A DNA stretch of 64,000 bases from Stercorarius parasiticus (Eukaryota; Chordata; Aves; Charadriiformes; Stercorariidae), in assembly GCA_013396915.1 (NCBI GenBank), contig VWZL01003405.1, positions 124,479 to 188,478 of the forward strand, read 5' to 3'. The position numbers and the translations under genes are program-made. The notes below the pieces were generated by a model. The model saw only the letters and a program-made list of their open reading frames with translations, had not been told where the DNA came from and made no database searches. Numbering within the stretch: position 1 is the stretch's first letter; every line of letters begins with the position of its first letter. Shown here one piece after another: positions 39,081 to 51,200 of this stretch.

Positions 39081-39209
39081 GGGTCCCGGTGGAGCAGGGG
39101 CGCCCCCGCCCCGAGCCAGGTGGTTTCGNCTGGGGCCTGGTGGCGGGAGACCGGCCTGAGGGGGCACAATGAGGGTGAGCAGGGAAGCCGGTAACAAGGC
39201 GGCGCTTGG

Positions 39210-39214
39210 ATTGG
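39210..39214 (-). promoter_or_regulatory. CCAAT box
   Basis: CCAAT on the minus strand about 170 bases upstream of the presumed EPB41L5 start site. A common promoter element; short enough to occur by chance. Confidence 0.3.
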
Positions 39215-42052
39215 AGCCTCCGGGGCTGGGTTTCAAATTATTTCGCAAAATTTCTGGGGTTTTTGCTATCACGGAGTGTAAGTTTCCCTCAGCGGTTCCC
39301 GTCAGAACTGCTGTGAGAAGCCCTCAGCTGGCCAGCGCCAAGGCGCCTCAGGCAAACGCGCTCTGAAACCATTAAATTTAGAAGAAAAACGCCTCTTTAA
39401 ACACTGCCTGACAGGATTAACTGTAGCGATGTACTAAATAAAGGAGAACTATCCACAAACTAGCACTGTTCGTGTTAATACACTGGAATAAAATTACCAG
39501 AACAGACTATGATGACAAAATGCAGTTTGTAATAGAAAATCCTTTGGAAATACAAGTACAGTTAGTCCCAGTGAGCTATATTTTTATAGTTTTTCTTACT
39601 TGTTCCTCCAGTCTGAGGGGAAAAGCCCCACTCACTGGCATCAGTCACAGCGACTGCAAAGGGCTGCACCTTGCTGCGGTTTTTGAGTACATAAATATTT
39701 GTGTTCGAGCCAATATTTGACATCTGCAAATAGAAAACCTCACCAACGACATTATCATCTCTGCTTGCAAAGTCTAGTGCCAGCTAACAGAGACACTGCT
39801 CCAGAGTCCTTCAAAATCACAGGAAAACTGGGAATCTAGCCTATCTAACAGCCTGAGAAAGCGGAGACGTTGGCACTGCTTTTGCTAACAGTAATGCAAC
39901 ATTTTCTACCCTCAGCTACGAAATCTGGGCTGAGATAACCGGTCACTCACCTCCCACGCAGAGGAACTGGAATAATGAAACACCCCTTCGTACACCGATA
40001 CAGCAAAATCAGCTGCAGGTGCCTGAATATACATTGAGCTATCTTGATGTCATTGCTGAAATAGCAAAAAAACCCAAAAAAGCTGCGAGGTAGTTGCCCA
40101 GTATTTGCTGACGAAGCTACAGGCTGATTTTAGTGTTAAGTGTTAGTTATTGTAGCACCCCTGTGTTGGCAACAGACCAACCCTCCTGCCACAGGCTGAA
40201 GGTACAAGGCAAGCTTGGGGAAAGGTGGCATTCGGGTTCGTACGTCGTTATTTACCCAGGAACACAATTCTCAAAATGGGGGAATTTAGATATTTGTTAT
40301 CAGTGGAGCAGGGACTACGCTTGCTCCCACTAGTCTGTCATGAAATACATGTGGGAGCTTGCAATAAAGTTCCCAGAGGAAACATACAAAATCTTATTAT
40401 ATTCAAAGTGAAAAAAAAAATTATCTGGGAAGTTTTCAGATATCTGATGAATTCTTTGTGCAGGTCAACTAACTGATCATTTGCATAACAAGGATGCTTA
40501 GTTTTTAGTGGAGATCTCTGTCACCTAAATGGTAGCCTCCTTGCCATTAAGTCTACAACAATTTATATTTTCCTATTTTAGACAAAGCATTCTGGAGAAT
40601 AAATTACCTGATTCTCAGAGGTTGACCCTAAATTTTCTGTCCATCTTCAACTGTTTCCTCAAATTGAGCTTCTTTTCACTTTGTCACCTACAAGCTCCCT
40701 TGTTGCCACCAAGAACTCTATTATTCCCAGCTTCCTTTCTGTAGCTTCAAGTGACACAAACATTTTTGATCATTTTTGCTTTTCTACTTCACACCACCCT
40801 CTTGCTACTTTTTCCTCACTATTTGCTACTCAGATACAGTCCAAGTAGATGCCCATGAAACTGTTATGTCTGTGACTTGTCTTCTATCCAGTCTTCCCAT
40901 GTCAGCTTAAGCAGATCTCTTCCTACTTAATATCTCTCCTTACTTGTGTTCTCTCCTTGAATGCTTTTTAATCTTTTTTTTTTTTAATCTTTTTGGGTTT
41001 TTTTTTTTTTATCTTTTTGTACTTCAAATCCAAACACCTTGTCCTCACTTTAAAGTCCTAAATTAATCAGTCAAATTAAGAACATATGGGTCTCTCTCTC
41101 TTTTCTTAGACTCTTAACCCTCCTGAGACTTTTGTCTTGCCTCCTAAAGTCCTTTCATCTTCTTTTCCTACTTTTGCTTTGAACACCTCCTCACTTTTTG
41201 GCAGCAAATATTTCATCACAAGCTTCCATCTGGAATTCTTGTTCTTCACATCGGTATTCCTCATGTTCTCAGTTTTGTGATCAGACTATAATCTCTATTG
41301 AACACTATCTCCAAAACACTCAGGGTATAAAAGATATTAGAGTTGTTCTTCCATTAGAGAAAAAACAGCAGTATGTATTTTCAGATAAAAAACTTTGGCT
41401 GATATTGTCATGCTTCTTCTGTAGCCAAGCAATTTCATTCCTGATAATTTAGCATCCTCTTCTAGTGCTCAGTCCATAGGGCTGTATTTATGGCTTAAAG
41501 CATCAAAAAGTAAAACACAAGATGAACATTATCTGGCATCAGAAGTGTACTAAAAGTAGCATAGCAAACCCGTGTGTACAGAAGCAAGAAAATCGCAAAA
41601 AAAAATTAAACTTTAAATTACTAAAGCACATCTTTATTTTGCAATTAAACAATTAAGATCCACAAGTAAACTATATATATATTTTCAAGTCTGTACCTAG
41701 ACAACTATTTGTCAACAGAAATTAAATATATCCACAAAATATGCATAACAGCATTTTTTCACATAATAGAATGAAATTTTACTTAAGACTAAAACAAGAC
41801 TTGTTAAATGTTAATTAGCATATTTATCCTGGGAACTGCTGGTTTTCGGTAGAAGTTAGTGTATCATTTTAATGGCAAGAAATTTCATTTTATCAAAATG
41901 AGGACAAATACATAAGGCCCTTTAAAGCATACAGTAGCTGCAGTGACAAAAGCTGAATTTATTTTCACATTGTCCAGTGTTGACCAATTTCAAGTTTCCA
42001 CCATTTTCAATCAGCCACCCTGGCTGTTTAGCCAAGATGTTGCATTTAGGTT

Positions 42053-42077
42053 TTGTTTTTTGTTTTGTTTTGTTTTC
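42053..42077 (+). repeat. TTTTG simple repeat
   Basis: Imperfect TTTTG units in succession. Ordinary microsatellite. Confidence 0.8.
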
Positions 42078-45000
42078 TCCCCTTCATGTGCTTTTAAACA
42101 AATTTATAGGCAAAAGTCTACTTATGGGAAGAACCCTCCCATCCCTCCAACATTAATAAAGATACACAAGAGTTAGTCTAAACAACAAAAGAGCTATTCA
42201 ACTCCAAGATGATTTACTTCACACTTGCAGTCCATCATTCAGCAGTATGAAACTGAGATGAAATTTGACAACTGAAAGCCACAGCTGGAAATGCAAATTA
42301 ATTACCAGAAGTAACTAGCAAAAAATATTGCCACCATCTGATTGTTAATAATGATCTAAATAATGTCCTTCCCTTTGTATTTACACAGAGTATAGCACCT
42401 GTTACAGAAAAAGCCCAAACCTTACACAAACAGCCCTGCCAAATTGACTGGTTAAAATGGGATCGCTGGTAAATGAACCAAACCAAATGGAAAACAAATC
42501 TGGATAAAATAAACCCTTTGTTTTCTTACCTTAATTTTCCTGTAAAATTATTAAGGGTTGTTACTGTGGTGTCCCAATGTACTGAGATAATTGCACTAGA
42601 TCGTTTATAGTCCAGTCTTTGTGGATATATTCTAGTTAAAGAAAACAACAGCTTAATGTAAACTGTTTAACCCTTTCACTCATGTCTCAGGCCCCTGGCC
42701 TAGGAGTAAAAGGGTGACAACTTCTTTAAACTTTGTTGTGCATTATTCTTTAGCTATTAAAATTCAAATAAGTTAAGTAAAAAAAAATACTGATTTCCAG
42801 GTAATTGATCTAATGTTAAAAATAATGCTTAGCAGAAAGATTTACAGTAAACATAGCTAATTTGCAGCTAGCTGAGAGAGATCACAGAGATAAATTTACA
42901 AGTACCCTGTAGTTTCTATTTGCACCTTTTTTTTAAATGCAAGCTTTATATTAAGACAGAAAAAATAAGATGATAGAATTATTAATATCTTCTTAATAGC
43001 TATTTTCTGAATGTCCCTCAGAAACGCATGCACAATAAACCAGAAATTGTTGGAACAACAGAAAGCATTCGTACCAGGGTGTAATCCAAATCATCTCTGT
43101 ACAGAAACCCATTAAGCATCTCTCTCCAAACCCAATTTATTTTGTCCAATAGTTCAGTCAGTAGTAAGCATGAGATAAAGTGCTACTATTCAAACATCAA
43201 AACATTAAAAAAAAAAAAATAAAAATCACCCTTTAAAATGTGTAAGCTTGCTAAATACGAAACAAACACAACCAACTAATTGTCAGCCAGTCTGAGAAAT
43301 CATAGTTCATGCTACAGCAGACTAGAATGATAAGATATTTTAGTGGCTTTTTTTTTAAATGAGGCTACTGGTTCAAAGAAATCAAAAAGTCACTATTTTT
43401 TTTAATTTACGATGTCAGCATTTTTTTTAAAAAGTGGCATATCTTAAATTTTTACCATTGAGCTCTCAATGAGCAAAACACGCCAAAGCCAATAGCCAGA
43501 GCTTACAGCTTATGCACCAGTTAAAAACTTGTGGCTGGAAAAGCCCTATGAACTGAAAAGATGCACGTGCATGGTAGCAACCAGCACAGAGATAAAATCC
43601 AGTGGTAACAAACCGGCCTCCTTTGCAGACTGCTAAACCAAAAAATAGAATAAAATAAAAGTTTCCATTTATAACTGCAGTGAGAGAACAGAGACTGGAC
43701 AGAACAGTTATACTGAAACAAACAAACCATTTTTCCCCTTGTAACAGCTTCCCAATCACCAATAATTATAATCCCTGCAATGCCATGCAAGATCCACGTC
43801 TAATCAATGAATATGTTTTTACCAGATTTTGATATTGGATCCTAGCACTAAAAGTAGCAATGGAAAAGAGCTTTTTGAGTCTCAAGGCAAAAGGTGGGTA
43901 CTTAAATTAGCAAATACACTCAAGCCAACCAGGGAGACCTGAGATGTGAGCTACAAGAAGACTAAAATGACATTAAAGGGCACCATTGCTGTACTTTGTG
44001 GAAGACCAAATAAGCAAAATTTTAATTTGGACCATAACCCAACCCCTCCCTTTATCCTCAGGGCTGAGGGTCTTGAAGATTGCCTGCATAGTGGCTCTAC
44101 AGTCAAAACTACAGCATACCTACTGGACAACCCGCTTGCACTTGGGAATTGGTGGATCTGTAGTTTTTCATGCTCATGCTAACTCCCTGAGCCATCAAAC
44201 ATCACCCACCCACCTGCACACACACTGCAGAAGCATAAAAATATCACGTAATTCAGCTCCACAGCACACCTGGAGCTCCAGCATCTCTATGCCAGACCTT
44301 CCCCATTTCCCGTCTCCCTGGGCAGTGCAACTGCAGCAGGTTTGCTGCATTTTTGGCCCTTCCACGGGTACCGCGAAGCTTTTTGGAAGGTCGCCAGGGA
44401 AAGTTGCTGGCTACATGGGTTCCATAACAAACTTCTCATGTTCCTTAATCTCCCAACTGCTTTCTCACCCATTCTCTAATAGGTGGTGTGCCAGACTGCA
44501 ATCAGATATTCTAGAAGTGTTACTGCTTTATCTATATGGGACATAAGCTTTCAAGATTTAAGAGAGAAACATGGAAGAAATGTCACCTAGCATTAAATGT
44601 AGAGAGAAGAAAAAAATCGGGCTTTCTCTTTTTCATAACTGGGAGAGAATATATAAAAATAAAATGCATAAAAGCAGCATTTTACTGCTTAAGACTTGCA
44701 AGTTATTTTAAATACCAAATGGTTCCAAATCCAGGAAAAAGGGATTCTTCACCTTTCAGTTATCTGGCATATCTAAAGCAGTATTTCTCAAAGTGGATTG
44801 GCTGACAATCTGGAGGTGATTTATTAAACAATACCTGCATCTTATTTCATATTTAGCAGACAAAAAAAAAAAAAAAAAAGCCCCCGCAACACTCAAAGCC
44901 CCCACTAGAGCCCCATGTCTTTCTACTCAAAAAAAAAAAAAAACACCTTCAAATCCACTTTAAACAAGAGATGGTAGTGGTAGTTTTCAATCCGAACCTA

Positions 45001-46800
45001 AAAGGAAAACAAGTCTTAACATTACACATTGGCACAAAATTGTTATAATATTGCTCTTATTTATAATGAAAACTTTTTTTTTTTTTTTAAATTGGATTTG
45101 TATCATGGAAGTGTTACAAACATACTCTTTCCCACACCCAGCCAACGTTTTTCCTAATCAAATGGTATGAAAATAATTATTCATAAAATCCAACAGTCAT
45201 AACACCACTCACATATAGGTCTATAGGTCATTATGTCTGAAAGATACATTCATGTTTTGTACAGCACGAAACATACAAAAACTTCTTTAAAAAACTCTTA
45301 AGGATGATACAGATCTTCATAACCCAAAGTAAAATATTTAGCAGTTTCACTTTTTTTTGGCCATATAAAAATATTTTAAAGGCCATTTATACCACAACAG
45401 GTAGAAACACTTGAATGAATGATTTACGGGGCAGAAAGGCTTCAATGCTCTTCTCTTTCCCAAGTCAGTTTTTGGTTACCGCTATCCTGGCTTTGGAGAA
45501 GCCAAAAAGCCACTGAGTTGCTGAGGGCCAATTACCTAAAAATAGTTACTTTGTTCCCATTTTTTTCCCCAGTCCAACTAGTTAATAGACACAAACCTGT
45601 TTAGGTCAGTGCAAGGAAGATTTTGAAGAGACCTATTATTCTTGCCTGTGTTTGTAATCAAAACAGTAATGACAGATGACCAATAAATATCCCACGCTTA
45701 ATTGTGGTATAAACGGGCCTTTTGAACTCAAACTGCTTTGGCAACTTTACATAAGAATATTTAAATATGTGACATACCAACACTATATGTTGCTATAAAC
45801 TTCATTTCTGATTTCCCTCGGGAAAAAAAGGGTAAATGCTATTTTCATTTACAACTTGACTATGAAGAAAATTTTTTTAAATATAATGGATGATTTATTT
45901 TAAATTTTAGACAGTAAGTGCTGAGTTTAAAATAACCTTCCAACTAGCCAGCATCTCAGCTAATAATCTCATCACATGGAAGTTAAAGCTTATACTTTCC
46001 TAAAGAAGAATTTTCTTTTGTTGTAAATGGCTTAAAATAAAACTGAGATTAAAGCTACCTTATTACTCTTTTTCACTTTATCAGATCCAGAGATTCTTGA
46101 GAGATTCATTTTTCACTGAGGGATAATATTGATTTAAGCATCAAATCTAGAAATATAAGTAACAGGGCCACAGGCCACCTAGTACTATTTTGTTTTCTAA
46201 AAATATTTAAAACTCTATCTTCCATTTGGCATTGTGGTTCATGTTTATTATTAAGTCGTAAGCCAGGATTTCACTTTGCCTGAATCCTTTTTCACTTAAT
46301 AGTCCATAGCTGATCTCTTTCAAATGTCCATAGAACACAGTATATTATATAATATAATTCTTCAATAGTTAAAAATTATTTAGTGTAGAACTTTCCATTT
46401 TAATTCTATGCTCTATATAGCTTACAACAAAATTTTTTTGGATAAACATTTTTAGGAAACCAATACAATAAATTAAAACTTTTAAATAGAGGGCACAAAG
46501 TTATGTTGTCACAGGGCAGTCAAAGAAGTGACTGATTTTTTTCTTACAGTATATTACAATGGACACCTTGCTTCTGACTTGGTTTCTCCTATACCCTAAA
46601 AATATTTAAAAACTGGGACATTTACGTATCTTTAGAATGAGCTCAGATACTGTATCAAACCGACATTTCTTACAAATCTTCTACCTACTAAAAAAGAAGC
46701 AACTCATACCAACTGGAACAATTTTGCACAAGCATAACAGAAGGTGACTGGGGTCATTATGGAATTAAAATAAAGTTTTGGGACAACTTCATAGTGTTCT

Positions 46801-46860
46801 CCTCCCCCCCCCCTCCCCCCCCCCAAACAATTAAAAAAGAAAAAAAAAAAAGAAAAGAAG
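46801..46860 (+). repeat. Low-complexity C-rich then A-rich tract
   Basis: Two C runs broken by one T, then AAACAATT and a long A/G-rich run. On the minus strand this is a T-rich then G-rich stretch. Length is prone to sequencing error. Confidence 0.85.
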
Positions 46861-47461
46861 GTAGACCTGTACGAACATGGCTTGAAATCAACTATGAGGA
46901 CTTAAGAAATAATTGGTTAGCAGATAATGGAATTAAATCACATCTGATTGTAAGTTCAACTTAATTATCAGTGCTATTAAAGAGTTATGTTCTAATCAAG
47001 TAAGACAGCTATTCTCAATAAAAGGATAAAATAAAGTATCAGCGTCTAATGACCTACCAGCATTTCACAGTAAGCTGCTAGTAAGTTACTAGTTGGAAGG
47101 AATGAAGGAATGTGTCAGATTTTTCACATAATTACAATACAGCAGCATACAATGCTCATTCATTAAGTTGGCAGAGGTGCTTTTGCTACCGAGAACAGCA
47201 CTCAGGTACTTGTATAAAGAAAGAGGGAACGGTATTTCCATGACCCCTTGCCGTAACACATTCCAAGCACCAAGGGCCATTTTTAAAATCTGAACCCATT
47301 AGGATAAATATGACAGGACAATACCACCCCTGCGGAATCATGAGTGCCTTTCACTGGATGTACGCTGTAAGTCTCAAGGCACTTAAGGGGTTAAGACATA
47401 ATGCATGCACTAGTTCCCATCATGTAATCTTACGTCACACGAATCGGAATACACCAGTGTA

Positions 47462-48162
47462 TGACACACAAGCTGTGTCAAAGAAATGATGTTTATTTAT
47501 TTTTTTTTTAATTTTTTTTATTGTTATTATTTTGTACAAGATGCTGGTAAGTGGGCGTTATGCAGCTACTGCTGGGTTACCACAGACTCCAGCTTTCCTC
47601 TAACAACCAGCTGGTCTCTAGTAAGGGTGTAGGACAAAGTGTGCTGCATCAGTAGGCAGTGTGTATCTATCTAAGTATTGGCAATATTGCTAATGTTGTA
47701 AAAAACAAAACAGTGAGAATCTGTACATAGTAAATAAACCTAGCACTGGAAAAAGACCATGGCTTAGTGTATTTTTTCATTTGTTTTTCATTTTAAGAGA
47801 CATGGGTGTAAAACAGAGTGAAATAATTCCAAGCCTTGTTTGTAGCAATTCAACCAGAAGCGCAGTATATGGCACTACAATGAAATATCGTAGATTACCC
47901 TGAACACAATTAGTTCTTTCAGTTTATGGTTTGTTCGGAGCAAAGCACGAAAATAAAGTCTTCAAACAGATGAAGGTTAGAAGAGTTTCAGAGACTGATT
48001 TTGTTTCAACATAAAGTGCAACAGTGCTGAAGTTTTCAAAGTCCTTTGTCAATTCTTTGCTGTACTTCACTATTGTTTCCTGCAAGCAGTATGGCACAAA
48101 GAATGCTGCCAGTCCATTAGAGAGGACAGGATTCCTCCTAAAAATCCTAGGTTTTTAGCTCT
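47462..48162 (-). other. PTPN4: PTPN4 3' UTR (proximal poly(A) form)
   Basis: Unspliced AT-rich sequence between the stop codon and a cluster of AATAAA hexamers. The 3' end is taken from the signal cluster at 47492-47522. A longer form reaching an AATAAA near 41632 cannot be excluded. Confidence 0.55.
47492..47522 (-). promoter_or_regulatory. Poly(A) signal cluster for PTPN4
   Basis: Minus-strand AATAAA at 47517-47522 and two overlapping copies (AATAAATAAA) at 47492-47501. Downstream lie a GT-rich stretch (CTTGTGTGTC) and a 7-bp inverted repeat TGACACA/TGTGTCA at 47462-47480, at or just after the expected cleavage site. Confidence 0.55.
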
Positions 48163-48249
48163 TTACTTATGCAGTGACGCTTGTAAAGGTTTAATAAATC
48201 CTTCTTCATACACCTTCAAAATAGCTTCACATACAAATCTGTATTGACT
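48163..48249 (-). CDS. PTPN4: PTPN4 last coding exon
   Basis: Codes [20 protein letters not shown] then PLQASLHK and a TAA stop. Acceptor CTTTTCAG. The SQYRF part completes the Q-loop and the final helix; the last eight or so residues differ from the remembered human PLTTSTNK, so this tail is poorly conserved. Confidence 0.96.
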   Translation of the reverse strand, partial: SQYRFVCEAILKVYEEGFIKPLQASLHK

Positions 48250-51200
48250 CTGAAAAGGAAAGTAGAATCAGTAAATTGAAAAGAAACGTAACTGAACCAT
48301 GTCATTTGGAAACAGAAAAGGCCTCTAAGATTTCCCCATCGCATTCTCTTGACAGGATTCAAAGTTAGTTTAGGAAACACAAAACAACAGGAACTTCATA
48401 TTAGAACATCTTGTTTCTCAACAGAAGAATGGGATGAATGGCACTTTGAAATATATACCAAAAGTCATACCCACAAAACCAGTACTATTATTAAAACATC
48501 ACCTATTCGGTAATTTTCTGCTCTTTATTTCATTGCTGAAGATTCACAGACCTGAGGTTTCCATGCACTTGCATTTAGAAGCTATCGTTTCAAAGCACTT
48601 TTTCATAATTACATTAATTCTGGCAAATTACTGGCACCTCCCTCTCAGAATTTGATAAAAAAGAAAGTTGTTCCATGTTTGAAAAAGCCAGAACTCCAGT
48701 TTCTCAACATTATATATTAACTCTGCAATGTATGTAAGTCTAGCACCTGCGTACATAGAGGCCACTAATATATTGTTTTAAAAAATTAATAGCTAAAAAC
48801 TCCAACAGTAAACAAATTAGAATATAATGAAAATAAAATTAAATAAAATAACTGTTTTGTAAAGCCCCACAACTGACACTGAATAGTGCATAATGGTGTA
48901 TACGCTGGTCAGAAAGCTGGTGTGCCTGCCTCTTCTGTGTTGTGGAATATCCCTCTCTCTGCAGTAATTAGTGATGTCAGACCTTAAATCGGTACAGTAA
49001 CAGACTTAGTAACAGAGTCATTATTTACTGGATTGTTGCATGTACATTAAAATATTTAAATTTGTACACGTGTGTCAAATACTTCTTTTGCCTCCAGTGC
49101 CTCCTGAAAGAGGCTCTGAACTGCCCCCATATAGCGCACACAGCAGATATCCACGCATAGGGCCATCTTGTGGACACTGAGTGAATCTTTCAGGCGGTAA
49201 CAAAATCGGGAAGAGTGTGCCAAAGGAGAAATTACAACAGCTAATATTTACGAATTTTTTTTAAAAAACCACTTTAGTCTTTTATTATCCCTTCTCCCTC
49301 TGATGCAGTAAAAACCTGCCTTTCACTGAGGCTTGAAAATTCTGGTTTCTCTAAGAAAAATGAGAAGACCAGAAGATACTTAGCACATGCTGTGAAAAAA
49401 TACAGTTAAAACCTTTACTAATAAAACTCTTTTCCTCTCTGTGTACGCTAGAGAGGGGTATTCTATTCATACTGTATAGTCATTAGAAACAGCAAGGGCC
49501 ATCCTTTACTATATTTTAATGTATCATCATCTTCCTCATCCTTCCTGTGCTAGCTGAATAAGACAATGTTTTTTTAAGTGGAACATGAATACTGGACAGC
49601 TGCACTGAATGACAGATGACCAAGAAATGGAGACCCATAAATACTTTTTGTCAGTCTGAAGACTCTGAAGAACACAAAATGTTTATTCAAATTTGATTAG
49701 AGGAACAGCAGCAGGGACATTAAAATTACTACAATGAGTAACTACCTTCAGGTAACCGTGGGAGAGATTTGATACTGGATCTAGTGCCTTTTCTTCTTCA
49801 AAATACTTTCTCTTTAAATGCTATATACTACAACTAAAACTATACAACTGATTGCTAATTAAAAAAAATAAAAAACCTGGAACTGATCAAAGCTTGGAAC
49901 AACCAAGCGTCCAAGCCTTTTTTTTTTTTTTCCTTTTGGAAGGCAATACAACTCCATCTTTTGACCCTGATTACGTATTTTCTAAAAATGTAAATGCAAA
50001 CTTCTCTCAGAGATACGCCACACCTGACCAATACAAATAAAAAGTTTCTAAATCTGTTCTAAAACTTTTACAATTCTGAAATATAATACATTCAAGCAAC
50101 ATTGCAAATATCTCAAAAAAAGCCCAACATTATAGATTCAGGAAAAACTCTAGCATCTTAAGACATATCAAATGTGAAGAGATCACCAAAAGAATCCTGG
50201 TAGCAAGTTACTTTTTTTAGACTAAATACACTTAAAATTACTTTGATATATCTTGCATCAGATTTAATTACACTGATTTTTAAAAATATTATTTCACTGA
50301 TTATTTGCCTCTAATTGAGTCACTACAGGGCAGAGTTAAGGCTTGCTTTCATAATGACTAAGGCAACAAAATCACTGAATTGCATCACTGAAGGTTTTTC
50401 TTACATGTCCTGGATCTTTCTGTGTTTACCTTTTATACTACTCCCATTCTTAACACCTGGAATTAGGCTCCTGCTTTCTCCACTGAGTAATTTTTACAGT
50501 ACTGAAAACTGGCCCTTTTTGACATTAATTGCCAGATATCCCAGAAACAGCTGCTGCTTTTTTCAAGTTTTCTTTGTAGAAATTTAAAGAATTGCTCCTT
50601 TCCAATAGCCTTAGCTATTCTTATCTGAAGCCAAGGCTGCAGCTACACTGAGTAAAGGTGACCTCTTTGCCATATGGCCAACAGCAAGTATATTAAAAAT
50701 CCATCTAATTACATGACTAGATAATAGGAAATTATTCTTCTGCAACATAGAACAGGAAGTATGATACTCACAGGTGTTTGGATCATCATGGCTCTCTGAT
50801 CTCTCATGGTTCTTACAATATCTAATGGATAAACAGGCTGATTGCACTCAATGAGACACATAGCTGTCTCCATAGTGATAAGAACTCCTGTCCGTCCAAT
50901 TCCAGCACTGAAAAACACAACAAAAAACCCCAAATGAAAAATGCAACAAAGTGTCTGGAACACAGTTCATACTTAAAGACCTTCCTTCTAAAGGATTCTC
51001 ATGACTGATCGTTATGATTCCCATACTAGTAGGGCAGGGGTTAAGACCGATTGAGTCTGTGCCACTGGAAGCCACCATCCTGCCTGAACCTAGCGAAAAA
51101 CAATCAGTGCAGGACTGTCAAGCCTTGAAGAGGGACTGTCTTAACCCAGCCATTCACTTGAGTACAATTTACAAACATATATTTATTCCGATCATACTAT

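Larger units (their letters stand above)
38560..39225. promoter_or_regulatory. EPB41L5: CpG-rich promoter region of EPB41L5
   Basis: Dense CG dinucleotides and high GC content stand out from the AT-rich background and surround the non-coding exon 1. On the minus strand a GC box (CCGCCCC) and TTTAAA lie just upstream of exon 1, and a CCAAT box is at 39210-39214. A CpG island at a broadly expressed gene's start is expected. Whether transcription also runs rightward is not shown. Confidence 0.8.
39226..47460. other. Intergenic stretch between PTPN4 3' end and EPB41L5 promoter
   Basis: About 8.2 kb with no recognised gene. It holds T-rich runs at 40975-41020, a TTTTG microsatellite near 42053-42077, A runs at 43207, 44863 and 44930, and a C-rich then A-rich low-complexity stretch at 46801-46860. 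An AATAAA on the minus strand at about 41632 could end a long PTPN4 3' UTR. The plus-strand open frame at 43986-44546 (186 codons) has no family resemblance. Confidence 0.5.
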
